Shown: piece after piece, positions 34,930-43,197 of the stretch | How the letters are laid out: each line of letters opens with the position of its first letter | How positions within the stretch are numbered: position 1 is the stretch's first letter | Assembly: GCA_045133615.1 (NCBI GenBank) | Contig: JBGUUQ010000054.1 | Location: forward strand, 15,541 to 79,540 | Length of the DNA stretch: 64,000 nucleotides | Direction of reading: 5' to 3' | Origin: M3 sp045133615 | GTDB taxonomy: Bacteria; Bacteroidota; Bacteroidia; Bacteroidales; Muribaculaceae | The notes under the pieces: model-generated | Databases searched by the model: none | Told to the model about the DNA's origin: nothing | Seen by the model: only the letters and a program-made list of their open reading frames with translations | Translations under genes and position numbers: made by a program

Positions 34930-37914
34930 CTATTCTGTCTTGTTATTATCATCTTTATGTCGCGGTTTAGCCACCACTCCGATACCTTTTTTACCGTTAA
35001 TACCTATCTCTAACGGATGTTCAAATTTTACAATTCTTACGAAGTCACTTTCGTAAACTGCCGGTTGTGCATTCAAATAATCGACATCGAACACTCCGTC
35101 GTGGCTTGAAGTATCAATAGTAAAATACCCAACACCAAACGAAGTGAGATTCTGGAAGAAATGAGTACCCTGACTCGGTTCGATACGATAATTGCTTAAT
35201 GCCGATTCCACAATCAGTCGAGCCGACGAAATATGCGGCCATTTTACAGGGATACCAAGAGCCGTATCACTTGAGCCCCAACGACCCGGACCGATAAGAA
35301 TATATCCCTCTCCTCTCTCCGTAAACTGTCGGTTGAGCTTTTCAATTTCGCGAGCTATCATCGGATTATTGAATGACGAAAAGTTCTCCGGGCGGACATA
35401 CACCACCGTATCGACATTTTCGATATTGCCATGGCCCAATGCCGTATTACTACGCAGCAACACCTCTTCATCATCGATTTCAAGCACACTTTCATCAAGT
35501 AAATCCTTACGATCGATAATCGGACGAATCTGAAGCCAATACAACTGTCCCTTGGTATCGTCTTTTACATCGATAACTCCGGCAAATTCTATCTCCACCG
35601 GACGATTCATTGCATCTGCGCCGGTTGTGAGCATAAAATCGACAATCTCGGAAAGCGGATACACTTTATGTTGAAGCACATTTGCAAACGTAACCACTCG
35701 TCGACCGTCACCCCATTCGCTATCTCGGATTATCTGATCCATATAGTCGAATGTAGATACCATATATTTCATAGCTCCGGTAGCCGCAGCATCTTGAACC
35801 TTTATCTTGGCTATATTAAAACCGTCATCCACCTTGAAATCCTCGGTCATCTCGCTCATTTTCAAAGCGTACAAACGAGTCTGTGTGTCGCGTAAAGCAA
35901 GGTCGAGAGTCGATGTCTGCAACACCTTATCGGGATGGCGCGGTGAGAATCGAAGGCTCAATCCTCCGTCAACTATATATTTACCAAGTCCGACGGCTAC
36001 TTCCGCCACACCATCTTCCGGTTGCTCATCATTAATCGGATAATAATTAAGAGAACGACCGACTCCGGAGAACGACGGATAATAATAGTCGCCATGCACT
36101 TCGCCTACCACTTCTTGAATTATGACAGCCATCTTCTCCTGATCGATGACATTGCTTGTTGCTGTCATATACGCTTTACTATCAGCATAAAAGACTGATG
36201 CATACACACCTTTAATAGCATCGCTGAGCATGCGAAGCATTTCATATCTATCGCTGACATGAGGAATCATATAAGTAGAATAGATTCCGGCAAACGGCTG
36301 ATAGTGAGAGTCTTCCAAAAGGCTCGAACTGCGAACAGCCAATGGCTTGTCGACAACTTCAAACAAAGCAAAGAAGTCCTCAATCAATCGTTCCGGCAAA
36401 CGAGCCTGCAAGAAATATGAAAGAATCTTTTCATCAGGAATATCCGACAATGCAATCGGATACAAATTATTCGACTCCATGAATTCATCGAAAATATCCG
36501 TACACAAGACAACCGTACGAGGTATCGATACCGATACACCGTTAAAATTATCGCAAATCGGATTTTTCTTTATGATAGAATCGATAAATGCCAAACCTCT
36601 ACCCTTTCCGCCAAGCGAGCCTTGTCCGATTCGGGCAAAATTGGAATAATGGTCAAAACGGTCTTTTTGGAATACTGCCACTACTCCTCGATTTTTCATC
36701 TTGCGATACTTCACAATCAAATCGAAGAAAAGTTGACGCACGGCGGGAGCCTCCTCTATCGAATGAAAACGATGGTGCTTTATCACCTCGGCAATCGGGA
36801 ACATTGCCCGCGAATACAACCATCGAGATATATCATTATATGATGCGTGATATAGCAAAGCTCCGGCAGGAATATCAAATATATGATCCTGCATGTCTTT
36901 AAGAGATTTAATACGCATCAGCTCTTCACCTGTTTTGGGATCTTTTATCACAAAATCTCCAAAACCAAAATTTGCCTTTATCGCTTTGCCAAGATCGACC
37001 GGCAGCTTTTTGGAGTTTTTATCCAAAAATACACCGCCCAACTCTTTTACTCGCGCTTCGTTTTCAATCTCCGACGACTCAATGATAATCGGAAGATAAG
37101 GGTCACACTCTTTAAGCCATTTTGCCAATTTTATACCGGCTTGCGGATCCTTTTCTCCTTTTCGCTTAAACGACACATCGCTTATCACACCGAGAATATT
37201 GTTGCCGTAATGCTCATATATCGACACAGCCTCTTCATAGTCGCGAGCCAACATCACTTTAGGACGCCCTCTCATACGAAGCATGCGCTCATGCTCATTC
37301 AAAGCCTCTGTCGAAAATATCAACGACTGTTTCAATAAGAATTTGTATATGTGAGGCAACACCGACGAATAGAATCTCACCGAGTCTTCCACAAGGACAA
37401 TCAACTGAACGCCTACATCGTTTATATCATTTTCAGCGTTCATCTTATCCTCAAGCAACTTTATAATCGCAAGAAGCAAATCGACATTTCCAAGCCACGA
37501 GAATACATAATCCACACCCGCACGATCCTCTTTAGCCAATCTACGTGACACCTCTTTAGAGAACGGAGTCAATACCACAATCGGGATTTCGGGATGCAGA
37601 GCCTTTATATCACGAGCACCGGTGAATGTTTCGCTTATATCCACACCGGGCATTGCTATAATAAGGTCATATCGCTTTTGATTGAGTATTTCAAATGCCT
37701 CACTTACGTGCGACACACGTGTCACACGCGGAGGTGAACTTAGATTAAGCGACACATACTCAAAGTATAATTGCTCCTCTACGCGTCCATCCTCTTCCAT
37801 CATAAAGGCATCGTAAGGCGACGCAATGAGCAATACATTGAAGACACGGCGTTGCATAAGATTCTGAAACGCAGTATCTTTCATATATAATTGGCTTAGA
37901 CTTTCTTCGTACAT
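34930..37914 (-). CDS. Double receiver-like, PEP/pyruvate-binding domain protein
   Basis: The 994-residue protein combines two receiver-like regions (about 20-150 and 175-310; the second has LVEDS and ISDVSF, typical acid-pocket and phospho-Asp positions) with a PEP/pyruvate-binding (PPDK_N) ATP-grasp region. The latter shows GQGSLGGKGRG near 432, AVRSSSLLEDS near 531 with QPFAGIYST, and EVAVGLGKYIVDGG. A late GPGRWGSSDTALGIPVKW motif lies near 876. The phosphohistidine and PEP-utilising barrel domains of PEP synthase are absent. It heads the five-gene operon. It may be a signalling ATP-grasp phosphotransferase; the function is unknown. Confidence 0.85.
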   Translation of the reverse strand: MYEESLSQLYMKDTAFQNLMQRRVFNVLLIASPYDAFMMEEDGRVEEQLYFEYVSLNLSSPPRVTRVSHVSEAFEILNQKRYDLIIAMPGVDISETFTGARDIKALHPEIPIVVLTPFSKEVSRRLAKEDRAGVDYVFSWLGNVDLLLAIIKLLEDKMNAENDINDVGVQLIVLVEDSVRFYSSVLPHIYKFLLKQSLIFSTEALNEHERMLRMRGRPKVMLARDYEEAVSIYEHYGNNILGVISDVSFKRKGEKDPQAGIKLAKWLKECDPYLPIIIESSEIENEARVKELGGVFLDKNSKKLPVDLGKAIKANFGFGDFVIKDPKTGEELMRIKSLKDMQDHIFDIPAGALLYHASYNDISRWLYSRAMFPIAEVIKHHRFHSIEEAPAVRQLFFDLIVKYRKMKNRGVVAVFQKDRFDHYSNFARIGQGSLGGKGRGLAFIDSIIKKNPICDNFNGVSVSIPRTVVLCTDIFDEFMESNNLYPIALSDIPDEKILSYFLQARLPERLIEDFFALFEVVDKPLAVRSSSLLEDSHYQPFAGIYSTYMIPHVSDRYEMLRMLSDAIKGVYASVFYADSKAYMTATSNVIDQEKMAVIIQEVVGEVHGDYYYPSFSGVGRSLNYYPINDEQPEDGVAEVAVGLGKYIVDGGLSLRFSPRHPDKVLQTSTLDLALRDTQTRLYALKMSEMTEDFKVDDGFNIAKIKVQDAAATGAMKYMVSTFDYMDQIIRDSEWGDGRRVVTFANVLQHKVYPLSEIVDFMLTTGADAMNRPVEIEFAGVIDVKDDTKGQLYWLQIRPIIDRKDLLDESVLEIDDEEVLLRSNTALGHGNIENVDTVVYVRPENFSSFNNPMIAREIEKLNRQFTERGEGYILIGPGRWGSSDTALGIPVKWPHISSARLIVESALSNYRIEPSQGTHFFQNLTSFGVGYFTIDTSSHDGVFDVDYLNAQPAVYESDFVRIVKFEHPLEIGINGKKGIGVVAKPRHKDDNNKTE

Positions 37915-37938
37915 CTATCGACGGTATTATTCTTCTTA

Positions 37939-37946
37939 CAAAGATA
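37939..37946 (-). promoter_or_regulatory. Candidate -7 element of the five-gene operon
   Basis: TATCTTTG on the minus strand fits TAnnTTTG and lies 24 bases before the ATG at 37914. The -33 element is poor. It is the only good candidate upstream of the operon that runs down to miaA. Confidence 0.5.
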
Positions 37947-38020
37947 ATACATAAATACGAATAAAGCCACACCAATCCCCCGAATGTTTTACATAAAAAA
38001 GCTCATGAGATATTTAGATA

Positions 38021-38066
38021 AAAACAATTAAGGGGTCTGCGATTTTACAGACCCCTTAATTGTTTT
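38021..38066 (-). terminator. Terminator after the pyrophosphatase gene
   Basis: AAAACAATTAAGGGGTCTG (38021-38039) is the exact reverse complement of 38048-38066, a 19-base perfect stem with an 8-base loop. On the minus strand it follows the hppA stop and ends in T-rich sequence. Confidence 0.85.
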
Positions 38067-38082
38067 GCCTATTTATAATATA

Positions 38083-40287
38083 TTAGAACAGGCTCCAGGA
38101 GACAGTCAAGCCGGCCATTACGATAGCCACCATAGACATGAGTTTGATAAGGATGTTAAGGCTCGGACCGGATGTGTCTTTGAACGGGTCGCCGACAGTA
38201 TCACCCACTACTGTAGCACGATGTACATCGCTACCTTTGCCACCGAAGTTTCCTTCCTCTATATATTTCTTTGCATTATCCCATGCTCCGCCGGCATTCG
38301 CCATAAATATCGCGAGGACAAATCCTGCCGAAAGTCCGCCGACAAGCAAACCAACAACACCGGGAACTCCGAAAATAATACCGGTAACAATCGGAGCAAT
38401 AATAGCAAGCAGCGACGGGAATACCATTTCGCGTTGTGCGCCTTTAGTTGAAATCTGTACGCAACGTGCATAATCCGGTTCTGCCTCTCCGGTAAGTATG
38501 CCTTTGATTTCACGGAACTGACGACGTACCTCTTCCACCATGTGAGCAGCGGCACGCCCCACAGCGTTCATCGTCAATCCGCAGAACAAAAATGCCATCA
38601 TGCTACCGATAAACATACCCGAAAGTACGCTCGGGTTCATCAATGTCACATCATAGTATGTCATGAAATCAGTAAACGATGCCTGACTCAACATAATTTC
38701 AGTACCGTTAGGCATCTCAAGCACCGTAGTGCCTATACGTTCGAGTCCGATACGTATCTCTTCAACATAAGAAGCGAGCAATGCAAGACCGGTTAATGCC
38801 GCCGAACCGATGGCAAAGCCCTTTCCAGTAGCTGCGGTTGTATTACCAAGAGAATCGAGAGCATCTGTGCGTTTACGTACCTCTGCCCCAAGCCCGCTCA
38901 TTTCAGCGTTACCGCCTGCATTGTCGGCAATAGGTCCGTAAGCATCAGTGGCAAGAGTGATGCCAAGAGTCGAAAGCATACCAACGGCAGCAATACCGAT
39001 ACCATAAAGTCCCATAGCCACATTAGAGAAATCAAAGCCGGAAGCCAACCAATATGAAAGGATAATACCTCCCACAACCGCAATTACGGGAATCGCAGTA
39101 GATACCATTCCGAGTCCTACTCCGGAAATAATCACTGTAGCCGGACCGGTAGTGCCACTTTCGGCAAGACGTTTTGTCGGGGTATATGACTGAGATGTAT
39201 AGTATTCTGTTGAACGACCGATTACTATACCAACTAACAGACCAATTACAACAGCGCATGAAATATACACCCAATTTTCAATATTCAGCAACCACATTAT
39301 TAGGAACGTAGCTCCAATAATAAGACTTGAGCTTAGGTTAGTGCCGAGCGAAAGCGAACCAAGCAAGTCTTTCATCGTCGCATTCTCCTTTGTTTTAACA
39401 GAGAAAATGCCGATTATCGACAAGAATATGCCAACTGCTGCGATAAGCATCGGAGCAACTACTGCCTTATACTGCATATCCACGTCGCCCGACGCGATAA
39501 ATGCCGCAGCACCGAGAGCCGAAGTAGCAAGGATAGAACCGCAATACGATTCATATAGGTCAGCACCCATACCGGCTACATCACCCACATTATCGCCCAC
39601 ATTGTCCGCAATAGTAGCCGGATTGCGCGGGTCATCTTCAGGGATTCCGGCTTCCACCTTCCCGACAAGGTCGGCACCTACGTCGGCCGCCTTAGTATAT
39701 ATACCGCCGCCGACACGAGCAAACAACGCTTGAGTACTTGCACCCATACCGAATGTTAGCATCGTGGTGGTAATCATACACAATTTAGCAGTAGGAGTAG
39801 CCACATCCGCCGGCACACAATAGTCAAGCAGCAAGTACCAGAACGAGATATCAAGCAGACCAAGTCCGACAACAACCAGACCCATCACTGCACCACTACG
39901 GAATGCCACACGCAAACCCTTATTGAGCGACGAGCGAGCAGCATTGGCCGTACGAGCCGATGCATAAGTTGCGGTCTTCATACCAAGGAAGCCGGAAAGG
40001 CCGGAGAAGAAACCTCCGGTGAGGAATGCCACAGGCACCCATGGATTTTGGAGATTGAATCCATATGCCATCACGGCAAACATAATCACCAGTGCCAAAA
40101 ACACGAGTCCTACTACCTTGTACTGTTGTTTGAGATACGACATTGCTCCACTACGCACGTGTGAGGCAATTTTTTTCATCACATCCGTACCTTCGCTCTC
40201 TTTCATCATCTGTCGGTAGAAAAACCAAGCTAACAATAATGCCAACAATGAAGCGGCAGGTACGATCCAAAAAAGCATTTGCTCCAT
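38083..40287 (-). CDS. hppA: Membrane-bound ion-pumping pyrophosphatase
   Basis: The 734-residue enzyme has about 16 membrane helices and couples PPi hydrolysis to H+ and/or Na+ export. The substrate-binding motif DVGADLVGKVEAGIPEDDPRN is split here as DVGADLVGK and EDDPRNPATIADNVGDNVGD, and a second cluster lies at TDAYGPIADNAGGNAEM. The motif GNTTAATGKG has Ala where K+-independent enzymes have Lys, which marks the K+-dependent class; this class includes Na+ and Na+,H+ pumps. It is divergent from efp and ends in a strong hairpin. Full length. Confidence 0.96.
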   Translation of the reverse strand: MEQMLFWIVPAASLLALLLAWFFYRQMMKESEGTDVMKKIASHVRSGAMSYLKQQYKVVGLVFLALVIMFAVMAYGFNLQNPWVPVAFLTGGFFSGLSGFLGMKTATYASARTANAARSSLNKGLRVAFRSGAVMGLVVVGLGLLDISFWYLLLDYCVPADVATPTAKLCMITTTMLTFGMGASTQALFARVGGGIYTKAADVGADLVGKVEAGIPEDDPRNPATIADNVGDNVGDVAGMGADLYESYCGSILATSALGAAAFIASGDVDMQYKAVVAPMLIAAVGIFLSIIGIFSVKTKENATMKDLLGSLSLGTNLSSSLIIGATFLIMWLLNIENWVYISCAVVIGLLVGIVIGRSTEYYTSQSYTPTKRLAESGTTGPATVIISGVGLGMVSTAIPVIAVVGGIILSYWLASGFDFSNVAMGLYGIGIAAVGMLSTLGITLATDAYGPIADNAGGNAEMSGLGAEVRKRTDALDSLGNTTAATGKGFAIGSAALTGLALLASYVEEIRIGLERIGTTVLEMPNGTEIMLSQASFTDFMTYYDVTLMNPSVLSGMFIGSMMAFLFCGLTMNAVGRAAAHMVEEVRRQFREIKGILTGEAEPDYARCVQISTKGAQREMVFPSLLAIIAPIVTGIIFGVPGVVGLLVGGLSAGFVLAIFMANAGGAWDNAKKYIEEGNFGGKGSDVHRATVVGDTVGDPFKDTSGPSLNILIKLMSMVAIVMAGLTVSWSLF

Positions 40288-40325
40288 AATTCTTATTAGT
40301 ATTTAAGGGGTTAAGAAGATTTTTT

Positions 40326-40333
40326 CAAAGATA
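40326..40333 (-). promoter_or_regulatory. Candidate -7 element of hppA
   Basis: TATCTTTG on the minus strand lies 38 bases before the ATG at 40287. No TTTG at the usual -33 distance. Confidence 0.45.
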
Positions 40334-40388
40334 GCTATTTTTTTTGACTTTGAGACTAATACATAGCAGTTTGTTTGCGTTTTTTTCG

Positions 40389-40396
40389 TATCTTTG
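40389..40396 (+). promoter_or_regulatory. -7 element of efp
   Basis: TATCTTTG lies 48 bases before the efp ATG and overlaps an upstream in-frame start at 40394, which argues against that longer start. TTTG copies upstream (40370-40373, 40374-40377) are closer than usual. Confidence 0.5.
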
Positions 40397-40444
40397 CACT
40401 CTCATTATCGAAATCATAAAACTAAAATCGAATATAATATTTTT

Positions 40445-41011
40445 ATGGCAACTACTGCAGATTTTAAGAATGGAATGTGCCTCGATATCGACGGCCAATA
40501 TTTTTTCATTGTAGAATTCCTTCACGTAAAGCCCGGTAAAGGTCCGGCTTTCGTCCGCACAAAACTCAAAAACGTCAAGACCGGTCGTATCCTCGACAAG
40601 ACTTGGAACTCAGGCGTTAAGGTAGAAGAAGTTCGTATCGAACGTCGTCCCTACCAATATCTCTACAAAGATGACATGGGCTATAACTTCATGCACACCG
40701 AAACTTTCGAACAAGTAGCTCTCCCCGGAGAAAGCATCGACGGTGTACAATTCCTTAAAGAAGGTGACATCTGCGAAGCTATGGTACATGCAGCATCTGA
40801 AACCATCCTCACTTGCGAAATGCCCACCAGCGTAGTACTCGAAATCACTTACACTGAACCCGGTATCAAAGGCGATACAGCAACCAACACGCTCAAGCCC
40901 GCTACCGTAGAAACCGGTGCAGAAGTTCGTGTTCCCCTCTTCTGCAACATCGGCGACAAAGTACGCATCGACACTCGCGATGGAAGCTACGTAGAACGTA
41001 TTAAAGCATAA
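40445..41011 (+). CDS. efp: Elongation factor P
   Basis: The 188-residue factor helps the ribosome form peptide bonds at proline runs. The start is the ATG at 40445 (MATTADFKNGMCL), because the longer frame begins inside the -7 element. The three beta-barrel domains are visible by pattern, with the tip loop HVKPGKGPAF carrying the Lys that would be the modified residue, and the C-terminal signature IGDKVRIDTRDGSYVERI. It is transcribed alone, divergent from hppA, and ends in a hairpin shared with the aquaporin gene. Confidence 0.96.
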   Translation: MATTADFKNGMCLDIDGQYFFIVEFLHVKPGKGPAFVRTKLKNVKTGRILDKTWNSGVKVEEVRIERRPYQYLYKDDMGYNFMHTETFEQVALPGESIDGVQFLKEGDICEAMVHAASETILTCEMPTSVVLEITYTEPGIKGDTATNTLKPATVETGAEVRVPLFCNIGDKVRIDTRDGSYVERIKA

Positions 41012-41040
41012 CATAATTGATATTAAATTCATAATGTAAG

Positions 41041-41075
41041 AGAAAGGGCGATGTCGTGATGACATCGCCCTTTCT
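41041..41075. terminator. Bidirectional terminator between efp and the aquaporin gene
   Basis: AGAAAGGGCGATGTC (41041-41055) is the exact reverse complement of GACATCGCCCTTTCT (41061-41075), a perfect 15-base stem between convergent genes. Confidence 0.85.
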
Positions 41076-41096
41076 GCTTGTATATCGAATAAGTGA

Positions 41097-41786
41097 TTAT
41101 TTATTCTTGCAGCAAGGACATCCGCCAATTACAGCCCATACACATGCAGCGAGCAATGCACCTGCGAAAGGACCTACGATGAACACCCAGAGTTGTTCGA
41201 GAGCCATACCACCTTCAAACAAAGCCGGACCGATTGAGCGAGCGGGATTTACAGATGTACCGGTGTAGTGAATACCTACCAAGTGGATGAGAACGAGGCT
41301 CAAACCGATAGCAAGACCGGCAAAGTTGCCTGCACCCTTTTCAGAATCAGTAGTACCGAGCACTACGAGTACAAACACAAACGTCAATACGATTTCCACA
41401 ATGAGACCGGCAGTCACATTACCGGCACCTGCACAGGTATTTGCTCCGGTAAGAGTTCCGCCAAATTCTGTAGTTGTGGTTGAAGTGAAAAGATAGAGCA
41501 ATGCCGAACCGATGATTGCACCAATCACTTGGAACACCATGTACATTGCAGCATCTTTACCACTGATGCGCTTCGATATCCAAGCGCCGAGAGTGATAGC
41601 CGGATTGATATGGCATCCTGAAACGCCACCGATAGCATACGCCATTGCAACTACGGCAAGACCGAATGCAAGAGCAGTTCCGACAACAGAAGCTGTGTCA
41701 GCACCGCAATTCAGACTGACTGCGGTTCCGCAGCCCATCAGAACCAATACCATGGTTCCAACCATTTCTGCTAAATACTTTTTCAT
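41097..41786 (-). CDS. aqpZ: Aquaporin (MIP family water channel)
   Basis: From the ATG at 41786 the protein is 229 residues with six membrane helices and two half-helices. Both NPA motifs are present (CHINPAITLG and TSVNPARSIG). A His in helix 5 (LVLIHLVGI) and the Arg after the second NPA match the water-selective filter of AqpZ rather than the glycerol facilitator. A longer in-frame start at 41819 adds only a charged stretch and is not preferred. The C-terminus is unusual: it ends in GGCPCCKNK with three Cys. Confidence 0.9.
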   Translation of the reverse strand: MKKYLAEMVGTMVLVLMGCGTAVSLNCGADTASVVGTALAFGLAVVAMAYAIGGVSGCHINPAITLGAWISKRISGKDAAMYMVFQVIGAIIGSALLYLFTSTTTTEFGGTLTGANTCAGAGNVTAGLIVEIVLTFVFVLVVLGTTDSEKGAGNFAGLAIGLSLVLIHLVGIHYTGTSVNPARSIGPALFEGGMALEQLWVFIVGPFAGALLAACVWAVIGGCPCCKNK

Positions 41787-41968
41787 TGAAATAATTTGTT
41801 TTTTGTCCTTATGCCGCATCTCTACGACACAAGAAAGGTTAATAAAAAATGTTATAACTACTTTTCCGACTTAAAACCAACCGAAATGATCGATTGTTAT
41901 ATCGGAAAAACTATTTATTTTTTCAAATGTAACACATTTTTGGTAAATCTCAAAATATTAGCGTAGCA

Positions 41969-43177
41969 ATGAATATAAAACAGATTACCGACAGCATTTT
42001 CTATGTAGGTGTCAACGACCGACATTCCGACCTCTTTGAAGCGTTATGGCCACTTCCAAACGGCATCACCTACAATTCATATATCGTCAGAGGTTCATAC
42101 AAGACCGCACTGATTGACTGTGTCGATACACCTGATGCCGGACGATTGATAAACAACATACTCACAGCGACCGGAGGCAATGCTCCCGACTATTTAATAA
42201 TAAATCACATGGAACCCGATCATTCCGGTGCAATTAGTATTCTCCGCAATCGCTTCCCTCATATGGTAATAGTCGGAAATGCCGTAACTCTCGAAATGCT
42301 CAACGGTTTTTACGGCATTTCCGACAACACATTCCCTATATCCGACGGATATTCTATCGACCTTGGTGATAAATCATTGACATTTCATCTGACCCCTATG
42401 GTACATTGGCCTGAAACCATGATGACCTATGTAGCTGAAGAAAAAGCACTGTTTACTGGCGATGCTTTCGGATGTTTCGGTGCACTATCCGGAGCTGTAA
42501 TCGACCGCGACATGGACATTTCTCCGTTTATACCTGAGATGTATCGATATTATTCCAATATTGTAGGCAAATACGGTACCGCTGTGCAGCGTGCCATAAA
42601 AAAACTCGCTCCACTTGCCATCGACTACCTCTGCCCCACTCATGGACCCGTTTGGTACAGCGAGACTCCGCGGATTATCAATATCTATGACCGACTAAGC
42701 CGTTACGAAGCAGAAACGGGTGTTGTAATCGTGTATGGTTCCATGTATGGCAACACCACACTTATGGCCGAAGAGATAGCATCACGGCTCGCCTCCCGTG
42801 GCATTAAAACCATCAAAATACACGATGTTTCGCGCTCATCGTTGTCCGATATTCTTCGCGACATATTCCGCTATCAAGGTCTGATAGTCGGAGCACCTAC
42901 TTATTCCGGAGCTTTGTTTCCTCCGATTGAGGCAGTAATGCGAGCTATCAAATTGCGCAATGTGCGCAATCGTATCATTGCACTGTTCGGTTCATACTCA
43001 TGGGCATCTCGTGCTGTCAACGAACTTCATTCACTTATTGACGAAACCAAACTGCAACTCGCATGCGTACCCATAGACGCAAAGCAAGCTCCTTCTGCTA
43101 CCGACCTTGCCGAGTGCGCAATGCTCGCCGACAATGTTGCCGATGCCCTACTAACAAAGACGGTCGCTACAATATAG
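41969..43177 (+). CDS. Flavodiiron protein (FprA-type A flavoprotein)
   Basis: The 402-residue protein reduces O2 to water or NO to N2O in anaerobes, taking electrons from rubredoxin or a similar donor. The metallo-beta-lactamase-like domain holds the di-iron ligands His80, Glu82, Asp84, His85 in NHMEPDHSG, the His of MVHWPET, the Asp of GDAFGCF and the His of CPTHGPVW. The flavodoxin domain (about 252-402) starts with VIVYGSMYGNTTLMAEEIA. No rubredoxin is fused or adjacent. The stop codon lies inside the terminator stem. Confidence 0.95.
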   Translation: MNIKQITDSIFYVGVNDRHSDLFEALWPLPNGITYNSYIVRGSYKTALIDCVDTPDAGRLINNILTATGGNAPDYLIINHMEPDHSGAISILRNRFPHMVIVGNAVTLEMLNGFYGISDNTFPISDGYSIDLGDKSLTFHLTPMVHWPETMMTYVAEEKALFTGDAFGCFGALSGAVIDRDMDISPFIPEMYRYYSNIVGKYGTAVQRAIKKLAPLAIDYLCPTHGPVWYSETPRIINIYDRLSRYEAETGVVIVYGSMYGNTTLMAEEIASRLASRGIKTIKIHDVSRSSLSDILRDIFRYQGLIVGAPTYSGALFPPIEAVMRAIKLRNVRNRIIALFGSYSWASRAVNELHSLIDETKLQLACVPIDAKQAPSATDLAECAMLADNVADALLTKTVATI

Positions 43178-43188
43178 CGACCGTCTTT
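43156..43188. terminator. Terminator overlapping the flavodiiron stop codon
   Basis: AAAGACGGTCGCTA (43156-43169) is the exact reverse complement of TAGCGACCGTCTTT (43175-43188). The TAG stop is the first three bases of the right arm. It also serves the convergent tyrosine-kinase gene. Confidence 0.85.
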
Positions 43189-43197
43189 TATTATTGA

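Noticed and set aside
40394..40445. An efp start at 40394
   Set aside because: It overlaps the -7 element and adds 17 residues absent from the EF-P family.
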